This document shows positions 54,901-57,357 of a stretch of DNA of 64,000 bases, piece by piece; within the stretch, counting starts at the first letter, position 1; the number at the start of each line of letters is the position of its first letter. The notes below the pieces were generated by a model. That model was given only the letters and a program-made list of their open reading frames with translations, made no database searches and was not told the origin of the DNA. Source of the DNA: Chiridota heheva (taxonomy: Eukaryota > Echinodermata > Holothuroidea > Apodida > Chiridotidae); contig JAIGNY010003313.1 in NCBI GenBank assembly GCA_020152595.1, positions 223,501 to 287,500 on the forward strand, written 5' to 3'. Both the position numbers and the translations under genes were made by a program.

Positions 54901-55597
54901 AAGTGCACAAGGGGATATCAAAGTAAATGCCACTAGTCCCTTTTTCCTCTGTACTTTAACCCACCAATCAAAGAGGCTGTACAAGCTTTTGTGATACCAC
55001 TTTTTGTGGCTTGCCATTGACTTAGTGTGCACTGAGCTTACACACAAATTCGGGGAGAGCAGTTTTTCCTCTTAGATGGATGCTGAACATGCATGAGCAA
55101 AGGTTTCCATATGAATATGCTGATCTGCAGTGGCATAGCCAGGATTTCCATATTGGTGGGGCAAGTAATAGAAATAAACCGGGACAGGATACAAAATATG
55201 GCCTGTCGACAAACGGTAGTAATTTTGAACCGATAAAAATGGAATATTGAGGAATATTGGTGGAGCGATCGCCTCCTCTGCCCATGCACCCTCTTGGCTA
55301 TGCAGCTGCTGATCTGTGGCCCTCCCGAAATTTCAGAAAGCCTACTTGGTCCACCAAAAATGTTACACTGGCTACTTACTACTAGTTTACACCATACTGT
55401 TGTGCATCGTACTCTGCAAATTAATGCTTTTGTTTTTAAGTGTACATAATTGAACTGTCCTTACCCGCAGGTCCACATCGGTCGCAGTCACATTTTTCAC
55501 AATCAGCACATGTATGATTCCCTTGTAGCTCACGAAGTCGCTGTACCACAGATGCAATGGCTTGTTTCTCTTGCTCATTGACATGGCTTTTGGCCAT
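5294..55597 (-). CDS. ArfGAP with dual PH domains (ADAP/centaurin-alpha-like), eight exons, last exon not found
   Basis: Eight minus-strand exons splice in frame: 55597-55465, 39710-39580, 21827-21736, 20385-20187, 15226-15071, 10756-10673, 7571-7437 and 5486-5294. They give about 374 residues, close to the full length of human ADAP1/2. Order: ArfGAP zinc finger (residues ~30-120), PH1 (~145-240), PH2 (~265-370). Known ADAP proteins bind PtdIns(3,4,5)P3 through the PH domains and act on Arf6 at the plasma membrane. Both PH domains keep a basic beta1-beta2 loop (KRGRGDKLFQKRW; KTGRKGSEAFRKRW). The zinc finger keeps CX2CX16CX2C, but the catalytic Arg of GIHR is Glu (CQDCKILHEKV), so GAP activity is probably lost. 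An extra CADC precedes the canonical CDRC. No stop codon was found; a short C-terminal exon is missing. The paralogue (ADAP1 or ADAP2) is not resolved. Confidence 0.88.
5490..6650. other. Intron between exons 8 and 7, unique part
   Basis: No exon-like frame with domain similarity. A nearly exact short direct repeat lies at about 5800-5890 (CATAAACTGATACAA with AAACACTCACCAC). The rest is AT-rich. Confidence 0.4.
6652..7150. repeat. 62-bp tandem repeat, about 8 copies
   Basis: The unit contains GGATCATTCTCAAAGGGAGG, GGGGAATTTTGATGCTCAGT and a GGATGCAGGCTCATAGCCA segment. Two copies near 6900-6950 are shortened. It lies in the intron between exons 8 and 7. The G-run beside the A-rich spacer is purine-rich on one strand throughout. 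Confidence 0.95.
7437..7571 (-). CDS. ADAP-like gene exon 7: start of PH2
   Basis: 135 nt, 45 codons, phase 0 at both ends. The acceptor is TTTCTAATCAG and the donor TTG/GTGGGT. ILKEGYLLKTGRKGSEAFRK aligns with YLKEGYMEKTGPKQTEGFRK of ADAP1, followed by RWMVL and LLYFKEPL. The Lys/Arg pattern of the beta1-beta2 loop that contacts phosphoinositides is present. Confidence 0.95.
7575..9090. other. Intron between exons 7 and 6, no supported gene
   Basis: AT-rich sequence. Two passages with GTGATGTCA (near 7959 and 8626) suggest a degraded dispersed repeat, but termini could not be defined. The frames at 8459-8729 show no recognisable domain. Confidence 0.35.
9100..10400 (-). mobile_element. Non-LTR retrotransposon fragment with inactivated reverse transcriptase
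   Basis: Three consecutive minus-strand frames (10395-9943, 9837-9502, 9467-9228) form a broken reverse transcriptase and its C-terminal region. GVPQGGPLSAALFTIY is the standard RT motif B region. Motif A reads FLNFSSAFNTV instead of the usual LDFSSAFDTV, and the YADD box reads YAND, so catalytic aspartates are Asn. The C-terminal part has TDYLGVCIDDELTF and an R-Y-K-N-T-F type tail seen in many LINEs. It is 5' truncated and sits in the intron between exons 7 and 6. Clade not assigned. Confidence 0.85.
10490..10670 (+). mobile_element. tRNA-derived SINE-like sequence beside exon 6
   Basis: GGACTCAGTGGTTAAGGATC resembles a pol III A box region. About 50 bp on, GGAATCAACTCCC resembles a B box (GGTTCRANNCC) with two changes. 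Downstream TTATGTCCTTGAGC is like SINE bodies of other aquatic animals, from memory. It abuts the donor site of exon 6, on the opposite strand to the gene. Boundaries are approximate and no target duplication was seen. Confidence 0.5.
10673..10756 (-). CDS. ADAP-like gene exon 6: C-terminal helix of PH1
   Basis: 84 nt, 28 codons, phase 0 at both ends. The acceptor is ATCTATTTTCAG and the donor AAG/GTAACA. EMVEWYEAVRIRKYIQLE is the amphipathic PH C-terminal helix with the invariant Trp and corresponds to EIVDWFNALRAARFHYLQ in ADAP1. NPTMEKTK begins the linker to PH2. A tRNA-like SINE lies immediately downstream in transcript orientation (about 10490-10670). Confidence 0.9.
10882..11486. mobile_element. 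hAT-like MITE with inverted ends and an internal direct duplication
   Basis: The left end CAGCGGCGCTGTCAGGGGT and the inverted right end CAGTGGCACTGTCAGGGGT match at most positions. Flanks TGAATCAT and GATATCAT share five or more of eight bases, compatible with a decayed 8-bp target duplication. Inside, 10,895-11,140 and 11,160-11,400 are diverged direct copies sharing GCATTTTCCAAGTTTTA, AAATTAGGATGATTA and AATGATACAGACT. There is no transposase. Confidence 0.65.
11729..12508. mobile_element. Probable non-autonomous hAT-like element (780 bp)
   Basis: The left end CAGAGGCGGCGGAAGATG and the inverted right end CATAGGCAGTGGAATCTG are similar. Flanking octamers ATCTAAAG and ACCTAAAC agree at six of eight positions. 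The interior holds runs of CACTTTT-type short repeats and a long C-tract near 12,465. No coding capacity. Confidence 0.5.
12520..13720. other. Intron between exons 6 and 5, no supported feature
   Basis: AT-rich intronic sequence without repeats or domain-bearing frames that I can recognise. Confidence 0.35.
13738..13868. repeat. Fold-back MITE / long imperfect hairpin
   Basis: Arms of about 44 bases (13,738-13,782 and 13,822-13,868) are inverted copies with a few mismatches. Both carry GTTTATATA, GCATTTAATGCACTG and CAAAGGACTTTG. Weaker symmetry continues outward for about 15 bases. The loop is about 40 bases. Typical of a palindromic MITE; no target duplication identified. Confidence 0.7.
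14433..14750. repeat. AAT/AATC microsatellite and degenerate GGAAATTT repeat
   Basis: A run of AAT triplets grading into AATCAT units (14,433-14,510) is followed by loosely repeated GAAAATTGAAGGAAATTTCCC-like units. The same degenerate motif family appears at 18,010-18,545 and faintly at 34,060-34,150, so it is probably part of a dispersed element. Confidence 0.7.
15071..15226 (-). CDS. ADAP-like gene exon 5: middle of PH1
   Basis: 156 nt, exactly 52 codons, phase 0 at both ends. The acceptor is TATTTTCAG and the donor AAA/GTAAGT. It begins ERQLRGEIKLLDLDLC and ends ETKGNTIRVIYLYAEAAK, matching the central strands of ADAP1 PH1 (AVMKIEHLNATF .. STRNIFIYHEDGK). The gap-free join to exon 6 at K/EMVEW reproduces K/EIVDW in ADAP1. 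Confidence 0.9.
15230..15610. other. Intron sequence between exon 5 and a SINE
   Basis: AT-rich, nothing recognisable. Confidence 0.3.
15612..15886 (-). mobile_element. tRNA-derived SINE, copy 1
   Basis: Read on the minus strand, a tRNA-like head (GTGTAGCGATCATC as A box region; GGGTTCAAGCC as a perfect B box) is followed by a ~200-bp body ending near GTCGACAGG. It shares almost all of its length with copy 2 at 47,365-47,636, including GTCGCCTGCGTATTCGGTTA and GCTTAATATGACCCAGACG on the plus strand. The head resembles tRNA-Val-like SINE heads, though the parent tRNA is uncertain. It lies in the intron between exons 5 and 4. Confidence 0.85.
15890..16866. other. Intron between exons 5 and 4, mostly unique
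   Basis: No supported gene. A CATAGGAAACAGGGG motif near 16,759 resembles the end of a hAT-like MITE, but no partner end was found. Confidence 0.35.
16867..17366. repeat. 49-bp minisatellite, 10 copies
   Basis: The unit is GTGGAGTCTTGCTTTGAGTC followed by ACCACTAACTCCTACACCTA and TGGAGGGCA. Copies differ at one to four positions. There are no unique spacers between copies, so it is not a CRISPR-like layout. Confidence 0.97.
17370..18000. other. Intron spacer, nothing recognised
   Basis: AT-rich unique sequence between two repeat blocks. Confidence 0.3.
18010..18655. repeat. Degenerate AAATTGAAGAAATTTCCC-type repeat with a MITE-like end
   Basis: Many loosely conserved units of about 20-30 bases (AAATTG, AAGAAATTTCCC, AAAAATTG). 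A GC-rich stretch at 18,606-18,645 reads, inverted, CAAGGGTGGATCCAGAGAGG, the form of a MITE terminus seen in many invertebrate genomes. The whole may be one old non-autonomous element; the other end is not clear. Confidence 0.55.
18825..18945 (-). repeat. Dispersed repeat, inverted partner at 24,425-24,545
   Basis: On the minus strand this reads GTTAGGCTCTGTGCTGA, AATATTTCTT and ATGCTCTCTGCAGACAAATC, matching 24,425-24,545 on the plus strand with moderate divergence. Two copies of an unidentified interspersed family in opposite orientation. Confidence 0.7.
19152..20126. repeat. 20-bp minisatellite with a 197-bp nested duplication
   Basis: About 48 units of GTTCCTTAACCCTGGGCCGT with variants (AGCAGT, CCATG, one-unit deletions). 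The block starting at 19,216 recurs at 19,413 with the same ordered variants (AAACCTGGGCAG, CAACCTTGAGCAG, TGTGCATATTTC), so a 197-bp, ten-unit segment was duplicated. The array ends 61 bp from exon 4 of the ADAP-like gene. Confidence 0.95.
20187..20385 (-). CDS. ADAP-like gene exon 4: linker and start of PH1
   Basis: 199 nt, one base plus 66 codons. The acceptor is TTTTGTCTGACAG and the donor GAG/GTGAGT. RFREHWINTKYVKKQFF matches the ADAP1 linker LLREQWIRAKYERQEFI. GYLWKRGRGDKLFQKRWFVL is a typical PH beta1-beta2 hairpin with the basic loop that binds inositol phosphate head groups. It ends at MLKYYIDHE, equivalent to ALKYFNRND. The exon lies only 61 bp from the edge of the 20-bp minisatellite that ends at 20126. 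Confidence 0.93.
20727..20905. repeat. 26-bp tandem repeat, about 7 copies
   Basis: The unit is ACTTCTGGATTCAAAACCCC plus AGTTAT. Three further copies lie at 21,345-21,430, so one original array appears split by about 440 bp that include a dispersed repeat (21,130-21,345). Confidence 0.9.
21130..21345 (+). repeat. Dispersed repeat shared with 59,870-60,165
   Basis: It shares TAAAATTTAAAAATATTAAT, ATTGAAGAAGC, TTTCTAAATGTG, CAATAATTTACAA, AGCATCACATATTTT and AACGAGTTTTG in the same order with the 60-kb copy. It interrupts the 26-bp array. Family unknown, no coding capacity seen. Confidence 0.75.
21345..21430. repeat. Detached 26-bp repeat units
   Basis: Three copies of the 26-bp unit (GATTCCAAACACCAGTTACA form), continuing the array at 20,727-20,905 after the interruption. 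Confidence 0.85.
21500..21660 (-). mobile_element. LINE 3' end with CAAA tail
   Basis: On the minus strand the sequence ends GTGCCGTTAAGCCCTCATCA followed by (AAAC)n, with GGCACAATTTGACC just upstream. The same 3' end occurs at 25,391 and, truncated, at 30,617, which carry LINE coding sequence. It is a severely 5'-truncated insertion about 76 bp from exon 3. A short GGTTAGGGTTAGGG stretch follows at 21,630-21,652. Confidence 0.75.
21736..21827 (-). CDS. ADAP-like gene exon 3: end of ArfGAP domain
   Basis: 92 nt, 30 codons plus two bases. The acceptor is TTTATTTACAG and the donor AG/GTAGGG. NNRLEKDLPIAYRRPTRCFD aligns with the ADAP1 stretch RARFESKVPSFYYRPTPSDC, including the Tyr-Arg-Pro near the end of the ArfGAP fold. 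The split Arg codon (AG then G) fits exon 4 exactly. The MxxxGN motif common in ArfGAPs is not kept (LVSNE here), in line with a degenerate domain. Confidence 0.8.
21835..24025. other. Start of the 17.8-kb intron 2, mostly unique
   Basis: No exon or complete element. CATCCTGGCTATGCCCCTG at 23,366-23,384 looks like a right hAT-type terminus without a visible partner. Confidence 0.35.
24030..24125. repeat. 12-bp repeat, about 8 copies
   Basis: The unit is GCAAGCGGAAGT with variants (CGAAAGT, AAGAGT). Short array in intron 2. Confidence 0.9.
24130..25385. other. Intron 2, includes an inverted dispersed repeat
   Basis: 24,425-24,545 is the inverted partner of 18,825-18,945. A run of T at 24,969-24,995 could be a retroposed poly(A) tail on the minus strand. 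Nothing else recognised. Confidence 0.4.
25795..26250. repeat. GGTGGGTGAGGTGGAGGTGG minisatellite born inside a LINE
   Basis: About 20-21-bp units of GGTGGGTGAGGTGGAGGTGG, with G-run length variants. The flanks are continuous LINE sequence, and the related fragment at 30,990-31,020 has a single unexpanded GGAGGTGGGAGTGAGTAAGG at the same place. Confidence 0.93.
26870..27645. other. Unrelated sequence splitting the LINE endonuclease
   Basis: LINE similarity stops near 26,870 and resumes near 27,645. The insert is AT-rich and carries the 21-bp array at 27,436-27,570. I see no clear terminal repeats, so insertion or replacement by rearrangement cannot be told apart. Confidence 0.55.
27436..27570. 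repeat. 21-bp repeat, about 6.5 copies
   Basis: The unit is TTGTGTGTACGCAATTCCCT plus G, nearly perfect. The open frames across it are by-products of a period divisible by three. Confidence 0.95.
28300..30610. other. Intron 2, mostly unique
   Basis: No exon or repeat family identified. A perfect short inverted repeat CGATTTTCAGAAAATCG lies near 29,983-29,999. Confidence 0.35.
30617..31117 (-). mobile_element. LINE C-terminal fragment, same family as 25.4-28.3 kb
   Basis: The minus-strand frame 31117-30785 reads TIHNLS, NVYITRLRIGHTHLTHSHLP, CNNCHCTLTHTVHN and LLACLLY, a LINE C-terminus with a Cys/His cluster. It continues into the 3' UTR with GGCACAATTTGACCCTTGTG. The CAAA tail is missing, so both ends are truncated. 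It serves as the unexpanded reference for the minisatellite in the neighbouring copy. Confidence 0.88.
31120..32530. other. Intron 2, no supported feature
   Basis: AT-rich sequence; nothing recognised. Confidence 0.3.
32537..32638. repeat. 20-bp repeat, 5 copies
   Basis: GTTTAATAGGATCAGTGGAT repeated five times with almost no differences; a young short array in intron 2. Confidence 0.95.
32640..34930. other. Intron 2 with fragments of MITE-like sequence
   Basis: The GC-rich stretch at about 33,789-33,840 (GGTTCAGGGAGCGAAGCCCC) belongs to the same style as 48,960-49,010 and 62,300-62,640. 34,060-34,150 has the degenerate AAATTAAAG motif. No exon seen. Confidence 0.4.
34936..35202. mobile_element. 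Fold-back MITE with TTAA flanks (piggyBac-like?)
   Basis: Long inverted arms (about 34,940-35,053 and 35,085-35,200) share AAGGTATCGTCC / AAGGCGTCGTCC, AGAAGTG, TGTGCTGGTAA, AACTTC and AAATCTGTGATGTTATCGAT. TTAA lies at both outer edges, as expected for piggyBac-type insertion. The centre holds TGTTATCGATAACA. Non-coding. Confidence 0.65.
35210..35740. other. Intron 2 spacer
   Basis: Unique AT-rich sequence, nothing recognised. Confidence 0.3.
35745..35945. repeat. ~31-35-bp tandem repeat, 5 diverged copies
   Basis: Units of TACTGCAGGTATCAAAAATC plus a variable TCTCA/TTTTCA segment. Diverged, in intron 2. Confidence 0.85.
36153..36340. mobile_element. 188-bp hAT-like MITE with near-perfect 8-bp target duplication
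   Basis: The left end CAGTAGCTGCACCAGGG and inverted right end CAGTGGTGGCACTACATGG are related. Flanking octamers ATTTCAAT and ATTTCAAA agree at seven of eight positions. The interior is G-rich with two GGGGGAAAGCA-type copies. Confidence 0.75.
36345..37325. other. Intron 2 spacer
   Basis: No supported exon. CATGGCTAGAGGAGGATGGG at 36,961 resembles a MITE end without a partner. Confidence 0.3.
37330..37672. repeat. 24-bp tandem repeat, about 14 copies
   Basis: Units like CCCACATGGCATCCCACCTT plus ATGT, moderately diverged. The period of 24 keeps frames open on both strands; these are not genes. Confidence 0.93.
37799..38440. repeat. ~313-bp tandem duplication rich in TGACCT direct repeats
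   Basis: Copy A (from 37,799) and copy B (from 38,112) share GACACAA, TTAATGTACCA/TTTATGTACCA, GGTATCATGGTA, GGTTGGTATGATCTTG and TTTGACC blocks; a partial third copy begins near 38,385. Each holds TGACCN repeats at 1-base spacing (37,974: TGACCTCTGACCCTTGACCC; 38,391: TGACCTATGACCT). Confidence 0.8.
38440..39578. other. Intron 2 next to exon 2
   Basis: Unique sequence; two tandem GTCCTCAAA/TGAGGACT-type words at 38,580-39,120 but no defined repeat. No exon other than exon 2 at 39,580. Confidence 0.3.
39580..39710 (-). CDS. ADAP-like gene exon 2: second half of ArfGAP zinc finger, arginine finger lost
   Basis: The acceptor TTTTTTTTACAG precedes 39710. The exon completes an Asp codon with exon 1 and adds 43 residues, ending at a CAG/GTATTT boundary. 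ASWLSEDLQVLVCQDC aligns with the PDWASYTLGVFICLSC stretch of ADAP1, keeping the Trp, Leu, Val and both zinc-binding cysteines. The next residues KILHEKV replace SGIHRNI: His is kept but the catalytic Arg is Glu. The later FKCI..FHEWTIQ matches VKSV..LDAWEEAQ. It is flanked by introns of about 15.8 and 17.8 kb. Homology is weaker than for the PH exons, but phase and cysteine spacing both fit. Confidence 0.75.
39715..41838. other. Intron 1, first part in genomic order
   Basis: Mostly unique. GTGTGTGGATCCGTCACTT at 40,191 resembles an isolated MITE terminus. The compound microsatellite at 40,507-40,622 is the only clear feature. Confidence 0.35.
40507..40622. repeat. Compound trinucleotide microsatellite
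   Basis: Successive short runs of CGT, ATT, ATC, AGC, AAC and AAT triplets. All share a three-base period, so frames stay open on both strands and give poly-Ser/Leu/Ile readings that are not genes. Confidence 0.95.
41839..44100 (-). mobile_element. CR1-like LINE, 5' truncated, ending in ATT repeats
   Basis: Minus-strand frames 44018-43752 (pre-RT), 43779-43597 (WRCAVVIPLLKK), 43295-42876 (CGVPQGSCTGPKLF; YADD intact; NYLKINDSKTEVILI) and 42857-42516 (HIDNCNSLYFNIP; LHWLPVKYRIKFKI; CLHGPSPSYL) are in LINE order. The 3' UTR ends TTTGCGCTATATAAATG then AAT repeats (41,839-41,862), the classic CR1-like tail in aquatic animals. Frame breaks lie at about 43,300-43,600 and near 43,770. The catalytic motif survives, but the copy is broken. 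Confidence 0.92.
44103..44402. mobile_element. 300-bp palindromic MITE
   Basis: Two ~130-base arms in inverted orientation share TTAAAAATAAT, AACTTTTTA, CCCAAC, GGCATCTA, AACAGTTGG, CAAATAT, AACCAACCAAAATAGGTAAA and AAAACCCAACA. The ends are TTAAAAA / TTTTTAA. It sits at the 5' edge of the CR1-like copy. No coding capacity; could fold into a long hairpin RNA if transcribed. Confidence 0.8.
45590..45962. repeat. 22-bp array with alternating A/B units (44-bp dimer)
   Basis: About 17 units of ACATGTTGACCCACCCTG followed alternately by ATCC and TTCC, giving a 44-bp dimeric period through much of the array. The last four units all carry ATCC. It lies within the 2.36-kb hAT-like element. Confidence 0.95.
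46140..46830. repeat. Three imperfect ~240-290-bp repeats with ATGCAAAT octamers
   Basis: Blocks near 46,150-46,340, 46,400-46,640 and 46,740-46,830 share TATGCAAATA, CTAATTAGTATGCACACACA, AATCATGCT and AATGCTCTTCACA. Each carries at least one exact ATGCAAAT octamer, the classical POU-domain target, though in such AT-rich sequence this may be incidental. Confidence 0.75.
47365..47636 (-). mobile_element. tRNA-derived SINE, copy 2, with GTC-repeat tail
   Basis: Minus-strand head GATGTAGCGGTTATCATACC (A box region) and GGGTTCAAGCC (B box), then a body almost identical to copy 1 at 15,612-15,886. The 3' tail is a short GTC repeat (plus strand GACGACGACGACGACGAG at 47,368). It lies in intron 1, about 270 bp beyond the hAT-like element. 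Confidence 0.87.
47763..48294. repeat. 30-bp minisatellite, about 17-18 copies
   Basis: The unit is AGGCATGAAGTGTCCCCTCC plus CACCGCACCA. Two copies are one base short. The period is a multiple of three, so five overlapping frames stay open; none looks like a real protein. Confidence 0.97.
48300..52440. other. Long intron 1 stretch with no supported gene
   Basis: Mostly unique AT-rich DNA. 48,958-49,010 (GGGGGCCCCTGGACTCCACG) belongs to the GC-rich family at 62.2-62.6 kb. Isolated G/C-run MITE-like edges occur near 51,045, 51,460 and 52,180. No exon recognised. Confidence 0.35.
52471..52554 (+). promoter_or_regulatory. Possible TATA-less promoter (CCAAT box and YY1-like site)
   Basis: CCAATCAG (52,471-52,478, the NF-Y consensus) lies 73 bp upstream of AAAATGGCGAC (52,544-52,554), which matches the YY1 motif often found at or just after transcription starts. 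The region is less AT-rich than its surroundings. Both sites point to the plus strand, antisense to the ADAP-like gene. Site matches alone are weak evidence. Confidence 0.3.
52718..52834 (+). CDS. Candidate 38-residue membrane microprotein ORF
   Basis: An ATG with purine at -3 opens a 38-codon frame; a second in-frame ATG lies three codons upstream. The product starts MQRPTSVFKLQ and continues as one hydrophobic segment (ICVVMALFVCTVYAAGLVV), then IHIVYAFV and a stop. A good splice donor (TAG/GTAACA) follows directly. A 22-codon upstream ORF starts at the YY1-like site (52,548). I do not recognise the protein. It may be a chance frame; only the nearby promoter-like sites and the donor raise it above background. 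Confidence 0.25.
   Translation: MQRPTSVFKLQICVVMALFVCTVYAAGLVVIHIVYAFV
52840..53195. other. Intron 1 spacer
   Basis: AT-rich; no feature supported. Confidence 0.3.
53203..53565. repeat. ~184-bp tandem duplication built from short palindromes
   Basis: Two copies (from 53,203 and 53,387) share GATTTATCAGTCTATT, TTTCACTCTTTCTTTGGAGT, GAAAATTT, AGTCTTTCCTA and AATTCCAGA.GTTGAA. Each contains AATCTATTAGATT-type and CACTC..GAGTG inverted repeats. A related palindromic AATCTATTAGATTATTTG lies at 52,313. Confidence 0.8.
53570..54295. other. Intron 1 spacer
   Basis: No repeat or exon recognised. Confidence 0.3.
54301..54410. repeat. Four copies of a perfect palindrome, AGCTGTCATGACAGCT core
   Basis: Cores at about 54,304, 54,334, 54,364 and 54,387; spacing 30, 30 and 23 bp. 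The fourth extends to a perfect 24-bp palindrome (54,383-54,406, AGGG..CCCT outside the core). Each core is two TGACAGCT half-sites head to head; TGACAG is the known TALE homeodomain (Meis/Prep/TGIF) core. It sits in intron 1, about 1.2 kb downstream of the ADAP-like start codon. Confidence 0.9.
54622..54788. mobile_element. 167-bp MITE with CATAGGCATAGGAAC ends
   Basis: The left end CATAGGCATAGGAAC and inverted right end CATAGGCGTAGGAAC differ at one base. Both sides then have GGGGCACA runs in mirror layout. Flanks CTTGTCAG and CTTGAGGC agree at five of eight bases, a weak 8-bp duplication. Non-coding. Confidence 0.65.
55128..55308. mobile_element. 181-bp hAT MITE with perfect 8-bp target duplication
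   Basis: The left end CAGTGGCATAGCCAGGATTT and inverted right end CAGCTGCATAGCCAAGAGGG match over most of the first 15 bases. CTGATCTG flanks both sides exactly (55,120-55,127 and 55,309-55,316). This is the clearest transposon boundary in the window. It lies 157 bp downstream of exon 1 in intron 1. Confidence 0.9.
55465..55597 (-). CDS. ADAP-like gene exon 1: start codon and first half of ArfGAP zinc finger
   Basis: The ATG at 55597 has A at -3 and G at +4, and an in-frame TGA lies four codons upstream, so this start is firm. It encodes 44 residues plus one base, beginning MAKSHVNEQEKQAI and ending TCADCEKCDCDRCGPA, before a GTAAGG donor. The context LQGNHTCADC matches the start of the ADAP1 ArfGAP domain (PGNARCADC). 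The segment has five cysteines where two are expected. Only the CDRC pair gives the canonical 16-residue spacing to the next CX2C in exon 2, so CADC looks like an inserted or duplicated pair. Exon end phase 1 fits exon 2. Confidence 0.85.
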
Positions 55598-56117
55598 AAT
55601 TGTAGATCAAACAACGGACGATCAGGGAAGTAACGTTAGTATTTCATTAATTTCCTCGCATTAATCCTTCACACAATTTTGTTAATACCACACAAAGATT
55701 CCTCAGTGTTTAACTGTTTTGCGATCCTTAGCTGAGTGACTTGATAACCAACACAATAATCCTGCTCGGTTCCCAGTTCATAAAACTGTTCCCACCTTTT
55801 TAATTGTATTAAAATTGTATTAGCGATATTTGATCGTCACCACGACCCATTATTTTCCATATATGCATACAGATGCAATATTGTAATGAAATTGTATCTA
55901 CAGCCCAGGATTCTAACAACGTTGTAATAACAGTACCGTACCATTCTGCTGTATTACTTGGAAAACAAGCACTTTTCTGACCGAATTGTTCTATTTTAAG
56001 AACAGGAAAACCCGTCAGCAAACCATTTTCTGTACGTGCATTAACACAGGAAGAAAATAGCAATTCATTATGTCAATTCATGTGGTTCCTCTTTGTTCAT
56101 TTCAACTTGCAAACCGA
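55598..56117. promoter_or_regulatory. Upstream region of the ADAP-like gene (5' UTR/promoter expected)
   Basis: Directly upstream of the start codon on the minus strand. No TATA box at a fitting distance and no upstream exon could be recognised. An in-frame TGA four codons upstream fixes the start. The transcription start cannot be placed from sequence alone. Confidence 0.35.
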
Positions 56118-56745
56118 TATAGTCTGTGAGCCAATGTTTAAAATTCCCTTCTTATCTGGAGTTTCGTGGTCCACCTTTTGGGGCAACACAAAAAATACAT
56201 CAATCTGTGTGAATAACTTGCTTATTGGTAAACTAAAAAGTTTCACCAACATTTCTTGCATGATGAGCTAGAGTAGTTAGCAAAAAAATAATCATTAGAT
56301 GTGAAGGGCACCCTCTATTGTGAAAAACTGTCTTTTTTGGTATTTAGATGCACAAGACTGCTGCCAATTAACTGATTTTGTGACTTAGGCCACAGTACCA
56401 AGTAATGGCACTAATTAAAATGCAGTTTTTGAGTAATTCTTCTTATAAATGTCACAATATAGTTTCTGGTTATAGAAAGAAAGAATATCATTACGGTCAA
56501 TGAGAAGATTAAATGTTTTACGTTCTTTGTCTTACTCATTTTTAATCTGCTGAATATAAAAACATGAGTCTCTGCTATTTTTGTAGAAGAAGAAATTTTG
56601 ACAATTATTTTAATGAAGAAATAAGCAATCACTGGTAAAAAGGAGACAAATTCAGGACTTTTGAAATCTTTAAACAGTATGTTGAAGTTGTACGAAGCCA
56701 TCATTTTTGCAGTTATTTGTATTTTCATGATTTTTGTTTCAAAAG
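56118..56745 (-). repeat. Left arm of a ~3.5-kb inverted duplication
   Basis: The reverse complement matches 59,027-59,615 over nearly its whole length: AAAATCATGAAAA.ACAAATA, ACATACTGTTTAAAG, TATATTCAGCAGATTAAA, AACTGCATTTTAATTAGTGC, TTGGCAGCAGTCTTGTGCAT, AACTTTTTAGTTT, TTGCCCCAA.AGGTGGAC. Divergence and small indels show it is old. The 114-codon frame here (56755-56411) is broken in the other arm. Confidence 0.85.
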
Positions 56746-57269
56746 AATATCCCATTTTTATGAAATGAATCTGAACCTTTTTAACATACTAACTGCATGG
56801 GGGGGTGGGTGTCTCCATTCCTTTTGATTACCCCTCCCTACAGTGATAAGCTTTTTAACCCTAGGAAAATGTCCGTATATATGAAATTAATGTATTGTGT
56901 GTAAATTCTAATGAGTCACTAAACTGGGGGCCAACGACTGATTTAAAGAGGGAGGCTCGTCTCAGTAAAATACGGTAAAAATGGGGGATACTTTATTTTG
57001 ACGTCACTTCTGGTTGTGGAGGCAAGATCCGATCCGCTGTCTGTTTGTACCACACAGTACAGCCAGACACTAGCATGTACGTTGTGTGTGCAGAATTACA
57101 TACACAGCGCATTACGTTACTGTGACGAGAAACTTATTTGGTTTTTTCAATGCTTTTTTGTCAGAAAGCGAAAGTGAAATTTTAGTATTATAATACTACA
57201 ATGATAGTCACCAAATGAAAATTATTGAAAAAAAAAAAGAAGAAGATGAAAGCAAAAAGTCAAAATAAA

Positions 57270-57357
57270 CGATTCCACCGGGGCTTGAACTCACGGCATG
57301 ATTTGAAAAAAATGCGTTACTTGCGATCTCCGCAACCATCTGGACTATCTCGTGTGG
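57270..57357 (-). mobile_element. tRNA-like SINE head
   Basis: On the minus strand GATAGTCCAGATGGTTGCGG resembles an A box region, and GAGTTCAAGCCCC is a good B box about 50 bases on. A T-rich tail follows (57,220-57,265). It does not fold into a full tRNA that I can draw, so a short tRNA-derived SINE is the better reading than a tRNA gene. Confidence 0.5.

Noticed and set aside
57000-57010. TGACGTCAC cAMP-response-like element as the ADAP-like promoter
   Set aside because: It lies 1.4 kb upstream of the start codon, between arms of an inverted duplication; a single site match is not enough.
57270-57357. Functional tRNA gene
   Set aside because: A and B boxes are present, but I could not draw acceptor and anticodon stems that pair; a SINE head is more likely.
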